NCBI GenBank assembly: GCA_043228905.1
Contig: JBHGNT010000005.1
Coordinates: forward strand, 3,658,001-3,722,000
Length of the DNA: 64,000 nt
Direction of reading: 5' to 3'
Source: Azolla caroliniana
Taxonomy: Eukaryota; Polypodiophyta
The notes beneath the pieces were generated by a model. That model was not told the DNA's origin and ran no database searches. It was given only the letters and a program-made list of their open reading frames with translations. This document shows, in pieces, positions 25,801-36,658 of this stretch. How positions within the stretch are numbered: position 1 is the stretch's first letter; each line of letters begins with the position of its first letter. Position numbers and translations under genes: made by a program.

Positions 25801-27266
25801 AGGAAGAATATTTACTGGTTGCAATACTTTTCAGGTCCATACTGAAAGCAATTAGTTTGAAGTAAATCCCATATGAAAAGGTTAACACTTTCACCAAGAA
25901 AAAGCGGTTGAGATTGTATCAGCTATATATTGAGTTTGAGAGGCAACAATGTTTTTTGATATTTCAGCGTATGGAACCCTCAGAAAGCCCATTGGATTCT
26001 TGAAGATGCATGTTAAACTTTTTTCTTGATACTATGCTTCTAACAGTATTCATGATTCCGGAACTTTCACTTTCCTTGTGCTACAGCGTATCTCCATATA
26101 GATACCCATGTCTGATTATCATTAGCATATATAATTATAGACATCCATATCAGTCTTATTAAGACTGGATATTTACTTGAAATTCTACAGTTGCCATGGA
26201 TGTGATAATTTGGTTCTGATCATGCAAAATACTACTAGATGAACATCATCTACATTCCTTTTCCACTACAAATTTTTGGCTCACCTAGTACAATAGTGTA
26301 GTTTTGGGCCAGTTTCCATAATAATCAAGAAATCAGAACCCTTTCGTCTGATTCTCATCCACAATCTATTGACTTAGTCCTCTTATTTGCCCAATTTGTA
26401 CAGCTAATAATATCCCATTAACTCCGAGATCAGCCAAAGCACGAGCAACCAGATCACATGCTGTCAGAAAGGTATGGTAATCATGCAATGAACACGGATT
26501 TCCTACCTAGCATATACAGATAAAACACGCAGAATCAAAGACACGATAAATGGTATTCATGCAATATTCAAGGATTTCCAACGCAATATACACTGATAAA
26601 ACGTGCAGACTTAGAGAAGCAAGGATTTAGCTGCTTGTAGACACAATTACATGACTTTTTCCTGCAAAACATAGCTATGCAGAATCATTGAAGTACAAAA
26701 TTGTATGAAACTTGAGCACAAATTACTGACCTGACTATGGGTGTACAAAGATAAAACATGCGAACTAAATACAAAATACAGCCAGAATTACCAGATATTG
26801 CACACAACTTCCATGACTATTTACAGAATATGCAGAATGGAAACGGCAAGTATTCAAAGATTTGGACACAATCTCTGGAATTCTTCTTACAGAAAATACG
26901 AGCATTTAACATATAGAAAAGGAACACCTTGGACACGAGCCTATGAATTTCTCTCAAAAAATATAAAGAAAGAGAAAACCATTCAGAAACAGAAAGAAAG
27001 GATTAGCATCTACACTTCGACACAATTTGACTACTTTTGCCTTCCAGAAAATGCACAGATAGGACATAGAGAATTGGAAAAGCAAAAAGTCAGCTTATGA
27101 TTCTGGAAAACATTCCCTGAGGAATTCAAAGACGATAAGCTTCAAAGGGAGCGTTTCCATTTGGACGGTGGAGAGACTACAAGACTGAGGAGGAGGCGCC
27201 TACCTCTTCGTCAATTGGAATGCTGAAGAATCCTCGAAAGGAATCAAATATGTACTCGTTCTCCAT
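19891..27266 (-). CDS. Telomere-repeat-binding protein (TRP/TRFL family, Myb telobox type)
   Basis: Thirteen exons join in frame to 674 residues: 27266-27204, 25522-25330, 25259-24798, 24637-24597, 22924-22711, 22575-22484, 22393-22161, 21775-21687, 21220-21169, 20997-20888, 20821-20623, 20539-20476, 20103-19891. Exons 6-7 (about residues 325-410) give the ubiquitin-like domain of the family (IDLPETATVANLK, ATVRLLGGGLHIHVL). Exons 11-13 give a single Myb repeat with the telobox signature TDLKDKWKT and then the family extension VRTAQIAPQQRRGE. Such proteins bind double-stranded TTTAGGG repeats in the nucleus and affect telomere length. Intron 6 uses a GC donor. Intron 2 is only 70 nt, and intron 8 depends on a weak donor. 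The N-terminus (MENEYIFDSFRG) lacks the usual family start. The Myb end is certain; exons 2-5 and 8 less so. Confidence 0.88.
20147..20440. repeat. Five-copy degenerate minisatellite in intron 12 of the TRP-like gene
   Basis: The word (C)AAACAATGC recurs near 20149, 20218, 20291, 20347 and 20418, each time followed by a T-rich stretch and, in most copies, GGAACAGTATA. Unit length is about 57-73 bases. The array fills most of the 372-base intron (20104-20475). Confidence 0.7.
20986..21039. repeat. Duplicated splice-acceptor segment (20 bp, spacing 34)
   Basis: Twenty bases at 20986-21005 recur exactly at 21020-21039. On the minus strand each copy holds the same acceptor, CAG|GTATCC. The inner copy (exon start 20997) keeps frame. 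The outer one would add 34 bases and shift it. Confidence 0.85.
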
Positions 27267-27473
27267 GGCGAAGGAGGCTTAACAGGAGCATCTGAATTCA
27301 ACCAAATTTGCACGGAAAGGCCGGGAGAGCAGAAGAAGAAGAAGCGGAGAAGAAAACCCCAGCTAAAACCTTGGCTTGGCCGGGGAGACTGGACTCTTCC
27401 GGTCACGGGCCAGTAAGATGACCGGCTCATCCAGTCGCCCTTAAATTTGGAGGCTTTAGGTTTCACGTGTGGG

Positions 27474-27531
<58 letters not shown>
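27474..27531. repeat. (TG)n(AG)n microsatellite upstream of the TRP-like gene
   Basis: TG repeats (27474-27490) followed by about 20 AG repeats (27490-27531), about 210-265 bases upstream of the minus-strand ATG at 27266, in its promoter or leader. Confidence 0.9.
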
Positions 27532-27533
<2 letters not shown>

Positions 27534-29642
27534 ATATACATATGTCACTATGTGTTATGGGGTGTGGATTCCTTCTTACTCCCTTCCATAAATTTTGTAG
27601 GACATTCCTAGATTGTGAGCTGCGTTGTAAGTCGCCTTTTTTGCACTGTTTGAGCTGCGTTTTATGTCACCTTTACGTACCTTTATCAATGTAGATCCTC
27701 TGTTGCTCGAACCCAATACACTTTTCTACCCTCCACCCCACCTCACTTCTTGCGCATCGAACGATTCAATTTCAAGTGACGAGTATGTGCCCGTTAATCA
27801 ATAAAAATAACAGTATTGAGGTACTTGCATATCATCGAAACTACCTATCAATTGATTTATGTTCCCCACTCACCCAACTTATGAAATTGATCAATTCCAA
27901 AGAACAATGAAGCTATTTAAAATAAATGCCCGTCGCTTTTTCCTCTTTTTACGACCTCTTTCTTTCTTTGCAATTTGTTCTGTGTCATTATAAATTGGCA
28001 CCTCTTTCTTGCTTTGCACATTGCTTTTCTAGACTAACATTATAAGATGACAACTTGACCTATCTCTAATTGAGCTTATTAATCATAATTATGCTCAATG
28101 TTTTGAGCATCTCACATTTTTTTTGGACAAATATAAGCATTATCCCTCACATATTAATATTATTATCCATTCTAAGTTCTAACCTTGGTTGGCATTATTA
28201 ACAATATCATCATTCGTCTTTGTTAAAGCAAGAGTAATGTCATTAATGTGAAAATGCAAGGAGACTAGGTGAAGCATGTGAGTCGAAGACAAAGGAGAGA
28301 ACATTGTGATTCAATATACAAGAAGGAGTGATGTGTGATCGAGAGAAGAAGGAGACCTCAACTGACAACAACCATCAATGTCTCTAGATAAACCATTTTG
28401 GTAGCAGAAATAAATATATATAAAAAAGGTCTTTTAAAATGTTGAAATGACATGTAAAACTTGAAAAGAGCTTACATCTTGAATGTTGTAGAACTAACAA
28501 TAAGAATTATAACTAGATTAATAAAACAACCATGATGCCTTGGAAGAATGAAAACAATGGCATGATCATTGTTGTAGCACGATAGAAGTTATGAGAAAGT
28601 GACAATAGAGGATCTTTGAGACAATTTGGATTTAGAGCACCTTTTGTCTCATAAAACATTCTAAACAAGGACTCAAATTGCACAAACATTGAGATATCCT
28701 CTTAACCACAACAAAGGGCAACTTGGTGCTCTATGATTGTCCCCACTAGCGTGAAGGTTGAACTAAGACAAATGCATGCAAGGTAGAATATAAGTGTACA
28801 ATGTAATGACTAACTAGCTACTCTCAAGGGTTCTTCTCATCATTTTCTAGTCTTTGAGCCCCCTAATTATTTGTCTTTGTCGTTGTCTCAAATGCCAAGT
28901 GCTTCACACTATTATTTTTTTAAAGACCCCAAACACCACACTTCATATATAAGTGGCTCCTCCTACTTAAGTTGCATGTGCTCATTGACATAAATGTGAA
29001 AGTTAATTGACTCCTTTGTTAACTAGGCGAGCGAGAGAAGCTCATATTGATAGCTTAATGTAATCTTTGGCAATGAGACATTATTGTAGTCTCTTACCAA
29101 GACTAATATGTTCGCTTATAAGTGTTGTGCATCTAGAGTGGACATATTTGGACGGCCATTACCTAGTAAATCATTCGTCACAACATAATGGTTTAACTAC
29201 ATATTCCATATACGGGTTAAGGCCATGTACCTACATATTCCATATAGGGGCCCCAATCATATGTTAATAAAACATTGTGTGCATATATTATTGACTGTTG
29301 TTTTTATGAATTAAATACATAATCCATAAGTATATAGTTATATTAATATATAATTGCAAGAAAGGCGTATGGGATTAATTAACCAATATAAATCATAAAA
29401 GAATGATCTTCCCAAAACAATACAATAGTATCATTGCCATTGAATTTGGACAGAATGGCATACGGTGAAATTACATATTGGGAGGACGACGGTCTTGATA
29501 AAAATAAAAATAAAAATTCTGGATTTGTTTGATCATTTTGCCACTAATCAAATTTTGTTACCGATCAAGGCAATGAAATTAACGAAACTAATGTTTCGTG
29601 GAGGTAGAAGAGCAGACGCAAGAGCCACGCGTGGCAGTTGCC
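27532..29642. other. AT-rich intergenic DNA, nothing recognised
   Basis: No conserved coding motif, RNA gene or repeat with clear boundaries was found in about 2.1 kb. Confidence 0.5.
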
Positions 29643-29831
29643 ATGATGGGAAGAACCAGAATGACGACGATGAGCATTCTCCTCCTGCTCCTCCTGTTTC
29701 TCGGCTATGGTGTGTAGCATGCCGCCGATGAACATGAAATCAGTGATACCCAGACTCACCAAGGAACTCATGACGCGATCAGTGTATATAACAGAGACAC
29801 AATGAGAGAGGAGCCCGATCGAACGAACTGA
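29643..29831 (+). pseudogene. Possible broken gene for a small secreted peptide
   Basis: The ATG at 29643 opens MMGRTRMTTMSILLLLLLF and then LGYGV. This is a textbook signal-peptide layout: a basic start, a leucine core and small residues before a cleavage site. A TAG at 29715-29717 interrupts it. The same frame stays open for another 37 codons after the stop (HAADEHEISDTQTHQGTHD and onward, hydrophilic, one tyrosine, no cysteine) to a TGA at 29829. This resembles precursors of plant secreted signalling peptides, but I recognise no mature-peptide motif (not CLE, RALF, PSK, CEP or IDA). A chance frame is the main alternative. Confidence 0.25.
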
Positions 29832-29952
29832 ATCAATTTGTTTCTTTCGTTTTTAGCAATGGGTTCAAGGCACAAAATGCTGGTGAATCACACGTGTGAC
29901 ATATACGTATGTGCATATGTATATAGATATGTATGTATGTATGTACAGCTTT

Positions 29953-30130
29953 ATACATATGCATTATTTATGTGTTTTTTGGCGTATGTACAAATTTAGC
30001 TTCTCGTATGTACATATTATCCACGCTATCATGATACATGTACATACATATATGATAGCGTGTACATATGTATTGTTTATGTGCTTTGGCGTATGTACAA
30101 ATTTAGCCTCTCATATTATCCACGCTATCG
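29953..30130. repeat. Imperfect tandem duplication with an 11-bp inverted repeat
   Basis: The segment from about 29955 to 30032 (landmark ggcgtatgtacaaatttagc, then ccacgctatc) recurs at about 30067-30130. Between the copies lie perfect inverted arms, 30022-30032 and 30052-30062 (cacgctatcat), separated by 19 bases. Confidence 0.75.
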
Positions 30131-32660
30131 TGAAACTAATTAGACTTTTAATAAACTCAAAAGTGTGACATGAGTATTTTCTTTTGCTGAATTTGGACTC
30201 TCTCTCTTTTTTTTCAAAAACAAATATCCTTCCATTAGTTGTATAAAAAGGGTCATAACAGCCACAACATACAATGTTTGAATTTGGACTTTTTTAACAC
30301 GATCCATGTGTCTTTATCCCCTTCTTCTTCTCTTTTTATAGAACTCAATACCTCATGAAACAACCAACTTCATACGACTTCTCTTGTAGGAAAAATGGTT
30401 GTTTTACCCACATTGACACGAGAAAATTATGATTCCAAATAGCTTCTTCGATAAGGTCAATCTCTCTTACTCATTTTACATCAAAGAACGTGCATTATTG
30501 AAAAAGTTGAATGCCCTTCTCATCCATGAAAACATCTCTTTCTATCTCTATCTACAAATGACAACGTGTTTACCATGTTCTCATATAATTGTGAGATACT
30601 AACAATGCTAACTAAACAACCATGTATTACATTAATATAGAGTTCATTATGTTATCTTTTGCGGATGTGGAACATTCCAAACTCATAACCAAAATAAGAA
30701 AACCAATACTCTAAGGGAGACTAATATTAATACATGACCATGGGATTAGTTAGTACGATACGCATGGATGTGAGACTTGGTAGTTTTAAGGCCATGTGTA
30801 TATCCATAACATTTAAATACGTTGTTCTATGGGCGAGACAAAAAAACGATTAGATAAGTCCAAGGCATTACAAACAATGCAAACACATGCTAGTTATGGT
30901 TGAGACAAAGGTATCGTCATATTACCTCTCACATACTTTGTTGATGGAACTATGAGTGTGTAAATTTTATTGTTTTTTCTTCATTTCCATATAATTGTCT
31001 ACGACAAAGAAAATATATCTATGGTTTTAATATATACTTTTTTTTGGAATAAAATGGTGGCTCATGGGATAGATATGTCATATTAGGTTTGGAGACCCAC
31101 TATAATTTGATGTGTTTTGATTCCTGTGTGCGAATGACAACATTGGTGTATCATATAAACAAAAAGTATTGCATGGGAAGACAATGCACGATATGAAGCT
31201 AGATGACTTTAGTGTATCTAGCCACAACTATAATGTGTTTAAAAGTATCTAGCCACTTGATTGTGACAAAGTCTTGTTTGAATGTATCCAATTGTGAGAA
31301 AATATTGTTTACATAAGTTGTTAATTGCTACATTGGTAATAGGTTAGGGCTAGAATGTTTAAATGCCGTTGAACTTTGTTGTTGTAGGACACACCCTTTA
31401 TGCAATTTTTTTCTCCCAATAGTTAGGAGAGATTATTACTGACACCCTTTATGCATTTTGTGTGTTCTCATTACATTGTATTCATGAGTTATCCCATTTC
31501 CAAAGTAATAAGGATGAAATATTTGTGTTTATCTCATATATTGTGTTGTCAATCCATTTTGCATTTATCATTTGTAAATATGAGAGTAATTTTGTACTAG
31601 TATTAAAAATTACGTGTTTTAGGTAATATTGTATTAGTTCACCACAAAATTATGAACAACTTTACGTCAATCTAAAGCTAATGTCCTTTGTGATTTTGAA
31701 AATAGAAAAAATGTATTACATGGATATGATGAAGTGATTTATGTTGGAAAGGACCATGGGTGCACGTACTTGCACCTATTTTTTTACTCATGCCCATTCT
31801 CTACTACCGTAATTCAATATATTGCTCACAAAAGTGTGAATGCCTTGTGAGCTTTGTCAAGGATTTGACACCTTATTAAGGAGTTACCATTACTTTAGGG
31901 CAACCATGACATGCACCCAAAAAAACCGATACACTTGTTGTGATCAATTAAGTATATTGTGCATTATTTCAAATTGCATCGAACATTTTAATTAGAAGCT
32001 TCAGAATACATTGTACTGAATGTCTAAGCGAGGTAAAGATGCAATTCTACGTTCTAAGTATGTATGATCACACACTTTTTGTACGACTCATCTCTTATTT
32101 GACATGAACCAATCCATCATTTATATATTAGGTAAAGATGCAAATCTATGTTTTACGTGTATATGTCACTACTTTTGTCCTAACTCGTCTCCTTCCAATT
32201 AGATCAATACATTAGGTTATCGCATATGTCATTTAGAATATATTCTAATGATGGGCTTCACTTAAGAAACCATGGATATGCTTATCTCGTTTTATCCACG
32301 GTGTTAGCCAATAGTCAAATTTACTAAATGCCAAAATCCTTAGGATGCAAAATAAATTCAATATTAATAGTTTATTCGATACTCTCCCTTCTTCACAAAA
32401 AGTTCCAAAATTACCTCACGAGATGAAACAAACCATGAGTCTCCAAGAATTGTAGGAGACGAAACGAAATCACTTTCCTTGACTACATTCACACGACGTT
32501 GTATTAGCGTTAGTGTCCTAAGTTTGTGCATGTGTAGGTGGTGTATGGCGTGCCAAATAATATGTATGTGCAAAAATAGCGTGTTTCCGATGAAACGATT
32601 GAAGGGGGGGGGGGGGGTTAATAATACAATACATTTTTAATCGAATAATAACATTGAGTA
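30131..32660. other. AT-rich intergenic DNA, nothing recognised
   Basis: No gene or mobile element is supported. A phrase containing 'acaccctttatgca' recurs near 31390 and 31440. A run of 14 G lies at 32604-32617, just before the small-gene candidate. Confidence 0.5.
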
Positions 32661-32666
32661 TGTATG

Positions 32667-32676
32667 TATATACATA
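32667..32676 (+). promoter_or_regulatory. Weak TATA-like element before the small membrane-protein candidate
   Basis: GTATATACAT lies 20-30 bases upstream of the first good ATG (32696). Too close to be a comfortable TATA box unless translation starts at a later ATG such as the Met before EQPRRRR. Confidence 0.15.
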
Positions 32677-32695
32677 CATAGGAAGGAAGGAAGTG

Positions 32696-33079
32696 ATGAT
32701 GATTAGTGGAATGAAGCAGTGCGTCCAAGGAATGGAGCAGCCACGTAGACGGCGAGCTGCCCACGTGGCAGCGGAGGTGGCAGACCTGCAGCAGCGGCTA
32801 GGGCCAGCCATCGTGGGAATCATGATCGCGGGCTTCGGTGCAGTAGTAACCCTCTTCCTGCTCGCCTACCTCCTCGCACATCCTCTCCCATTCGTCTCTA
32901 CATGTCCACGTGTCCAGCTTACAACGAGATGCCGACGTGTCCACGGACCTTGCCACGTGTCAATACTTGACTCACTTCGACATCCAACTCGCTGCTCGCA
33001 ATGGTCTACTAATGGCCCGACCCGACACGCGTACATGCTCGGGCACTCGGACAGCCATGCACACCACACCCCACGATGA
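32696..33079 (+). CDS. Candidate small membrane protein, unknown family
   Basis: 127 codons in a GC-rich island inside an AT-rich desert. The N-terminal part is basic (EQPRRRRAAH), then amphipathic (VAAEVADLQQRLGP), then a strong membrane segment (AIVGIMIAGFGAVVTLFLLA). The remaining 70 residues are Cys-, His- and Arg-rich with no recognised domain, and could be fortuitous. The stop codon overlaps AATAAATAAA, a strong plant polyadenylation signal, which supports a transcript ending here. The DNA carries several ACGT-core motifs. I do not recognise the protein. A non-coding regulatory island is an equal alternative. Confidence 0.35.
   Translation: MMISGMKQCVQGMEQPRRRRAAHVAAEVADLQQRLGPAIVGIMIAGFGAVVTLFLLAYLLAHPLPFVSTCPRVQLTTRCRRVHGPCHVSILDSLRHPTRCSQWSTNGPTRHAYMLGHSDSHAHHTPR
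32740..32962. promoter_or_regulatory. Cluster of ACGT-core (G-box/ABRE-like) motifs
   Basis: CCACGTAG (about 32740), CCCACGTGGC (about 32760-32769), TCCACGTGTC (about 32905-32914), GACGTGTCC (about 32934) and GCCACGTGTC (about 32952-32961). CACGTGTC and CACGTGGC are classic ABRE/G-box cores bound by plant bZIP and bHLH factors. Five in about 220 bases of an otherwise AT-rich region is notable. Whether they act is unknown. Confidence 0.45.
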
Positions 33080-33088
33080 ATAAATAAA
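33079..33088 (+). terminator. Polyadenylation signal AATAAATAAA
   Basis: Two overlapping AATAAA hexamers begin at the last base of the TGA of the 32696 frame. Confidence 0.4.
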
Positions 33089-33089
33089 G

Positions 33090-36000
33090 TTTCTTCTTGT
33101 AAGCTCATGCCATTGCTAGGGTAGCAATCTAGGTGGAAGTGGACGGGTGTGTGACAATTAGGTGCCCATAATGGACGGGGGGGGGGGGGTGGTGCTTACA
33201 CATCGTTTCCACCTTCATGTCATTTACGAAGTCTCAATACTGACCATGAACTCTTCTTCTTCTTCCCTCGTCTCCAAACATGCCATCGGCACAAACTCCC
33301 TTGCTTCTAACTCTTAGTGCCTTGTCCTTTGGTGTCTCTCAATGACCACATGCTCGACATGATGATGATTAGAGTTATTTATACGAAACAATGTTTAAGT
33401 TTTAAACCTCTTACCTTTGGGTGACATGAGAAATATCCATGTTTGTGTGTACAAGGGGTGATGCATATTCATGCACTCTCGTCTACTATAAACTCGTGCC
33501 CCTTTGTAAATAGTTGTTGTCTTTGTAAAACTATTTGAAAATTGGGCTTCTTGTTTGCATGGTGGCATGTCGAGAGGGTTGAGTACATGTGATAACTAGT
33601 GCTCGACACTTGAGATGTCTCTTTTGACCTTCCATATTTCCCATCGTATGAGAGATTAACTTGGACCTAGATTGAATCTTTTATTTTTTCATGGGCACAT
33701 TGTTGTCTCGTCCTTACTATTGGAGGCTTGCCCATGTATCCATTTTTTCTCCATAGGTGAGGACAATAAAAAATAGATATGCTTATAAATTCTACTCGAA
33801 CTTAATCCAAGCTCTAGAGACACAAAGTATCAATATGCAAGTTAAATTGTATTTGAGTTTACGTGACGGTCGAGGATAGGTACAGGCAAACTATGTTCTA
33901 AGTTAATGTATGAGGCACATTCACAATAACACGTAGTCGGGCAATGTTAAATCAACCCTCAAATCATAATAATTAATAATCAACGGGATTATAGTTTTGT
34001 GTTTACAGTTGAGTTGGGATTGAACTATGGTATCAGTTTTGTGTTTACAGTTGAGTTGATTGAACTATGGTATCAATATAAGATTAAGGTGCATGAAGAA
34101 ACAAAAAAGAAGTTGGCCATAATCGAGGAGAATGAAAGGGAACCAAAAGTTATGAGAATCATGGTAAGTTTCATGACTTGTTGTTGGTACATTCAAAGTA
34201 CACATAACATCCACCACATAATCAAGAACAATTAGCAATCTAATATTATGATAAAATACGAGGAAGTTTCCTAACATGAACTAGCTCAAATTCCATGCAT
34301 CTTTCCTATATATCCCCCATTATTATAATCTACTCATAACATTGTCATGATTTCATAATCATTTTATAACCACAATTTATTCTCGAGGTTCTTTAGCCTT
34401 GTTGGGGTATGACTTTGTGGTGGAGGTAGGGGCCATTCAACCTCTCGTACTCTCTTTTCTAATACTCTTTACTATTTGCCCTATCCTTGATGTAATAGCG
34501 AAAACAACACCCCAATATATGTAGGATGAAGATGCTCGTGGATCTCGTGTTCACCCAAGAAAATAGATACATTTTGGACAATATGGATCCAAAATTCATA
34601 GGATAGAAAAATGAGACCACCTCCATCGTTGCTTCAATATACTCACAGGTGTGATAAGCCTATCACGTTGCTAGATTGTTGGAAGTTGATCATATTGCTA
34701 ATATATATCACAAATAATTGTTATCGTGGATTGTGATATATGGTTTCATGTAGTGTGAGATGGTGAGTGCATAATGAATAATTATCGTGTAAGTACCTAT
34801 GAGAGATAATTCAACAAGCACAATGGGTGAGAGAATAATGTTAACCAAACAATAACAACAAATTAGAGCTCCAAATTGTTCTCTCTTCTTGATGTTTTAC
34901 AAGAAAGGTACATACAATGGTAGATGTATCTCAAGACTCTTTAGGCGTGTCACTAAATGCGTACTCTCGTTGAGGACATGCCGAAAATTCCTACTATGTT
35001 CTTAGTTGCCCATAATCGAGCTTCTAATCAAGATTCTATTCTAAATACTAATTATGTGGTTGAATATCCTAGGTGATTACAACAATATCCACTTGTTGGG
35101 TGAGTAGTAAACAATTAAATTTAAAGAAAGTATATAAACAGAAATCAAATTTAACTAAATGAACAAATCACCTAAAATTAAATAGTGGAGAAATGTACAA
35201 ATTAATGTAATGCTAGGAATTTGTAATTGATGGTGATATTAACTGCTATGATAAAGTTTTCTTTATGTGCTAATCACATTGTAACAAGACTAATCAGGAG
35301 CCCAAAACATATCTACATTGTAACAAGACAAGATACCCGTTGCAACACCCATCCATTTTGGCTGTCTACGTGGTAATTGGTTTCATGAGTGACATCATGT
35401 GCTGTGAATGGATATGGTTTTATCATTATTGTTGGCAAGAACTTTGAATTCATCACACCAATCCTTCTTAGATCCAAAAGTTTTGCTCTCAATGTGCTAT
35501 CTTTTAATATCTTTGTCACGTAGATAAGTATATGGTTGCAACTTGCACATACTTAAAATCTCGCAAACGGTGTCTTATCCCATCATAATGCAAAATATAT
35601 TGAACTTTATGATTATTCCATGTCACAATATTCAAATAAGATCGCACACATTGCATTGAGGTGCAATCAAGGAATGCCCATTGACCTATGTTGCATGATT
35701 AAATCAACAAGAGATAACTCAAACAATGATTACACAATAAACATACGAGTACTTGATGATCATGTAGAGGTTCAACATTTTATTCTATTTTGCATATTGC
35801 TCGTACTGGACAGAAAGCCCATGATCATACCAAAAATTGATGGGCCAATCTCCTTTTAGGATGCTTGTGCGGATCCATATAGAACCAAATGTGATTTAGT
35901 GAGCAATGGCACGATAACCACATACAAATGCCCATGAAGTTTAGCTCAACGCGGTTGTGGAATTACAATATAAGGAATAATATATGGCATTAGTTGTTGG

Positions 36001-36410
36001 ATAGTTTGGTACACTTGGGATAAAAGAAGCATGATCGAATGTCCTGATCAAATTGGAAAACAACGAGCAACTCTCTTAATCTCGTGGGACGCATGATTGT
36101 CCCACCTTTCATCCACCCTAAGGTTTGAGAAGGGCATACCACCTTGGTGATTATATTACATACCGATTCAAGATATGTAGGAATGGAACACCATGTAACG
36201 AAAATGGTTAATGTTGGGTGATCAATTCCTTTATATATTCAAGACGATTTCCTTGGGATTTTTTCCATGTATTGAAAAACAAAACATTGATCCAGAGGCT
36301 TAACATAGATAGAGAGAGGGGTAAATCATGGTTCCGAAATGTGGGTTGGGATGAGTCGAATGAAGATGTTTGTTGATAAGAGGCTACTACCCCTTGAAAT
36401 GAAATAAACT

Positions 36411-36412
<2 letters not shown>
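33090..36412. other. AT-rich intergenic DNA and upstream region of the CCAR1-like gene
   Basis: G13 at 33177-33189. A two-copy tandem duplication lies at 33993-34034 and 34035-34074 (42 and 40 bases). A lysine/glutamate-rich frame just after it (about 34078-34162) ends ATCATG|GTAAGT like an exon, but no partner exon or family was found. Nothing else is recognised. Confidence 0.45.
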
Positions 36413-36456
<44 letters not shown>

Positions 36457-36606
36457 TTTCTTTGGAACACTTTCAGAGGTAAGGGTTTCTTTAAGAGACA
36501 GGGGGAGGGAGAAAGAGAGATTCTAGGCTTCGGGTCCAAGATTTCCTTCTTGTCGTCTACCCCTCCTACACACACAAACACACACACACACACACACACA
36601 CACTCA
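36413..36606. repeat. (AG)n and (CA)n tracts in the leader/promoter of the CCAR1-like gene
   Basis: AG repeats at 36413-36454 and CA repeats at about 36568-36603, the latter ending 56 bases before the ATG at 36659. Both probably lie in the core promoter or 5' untranslated region. Confidence 0.9.
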
Positions 36607-36658
36607 AACAACGCTCTACAGAACAGTTTCTCCAGAGTTTTCTAGTCTGCAGAAAGAT

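Noticed and set aside
33999-34235. 78-codon frame ending near a GTAAGT donor
   Set aside because: First half is a tandem duplication; no partner exon or homologous family recognised, so not called as a gene.
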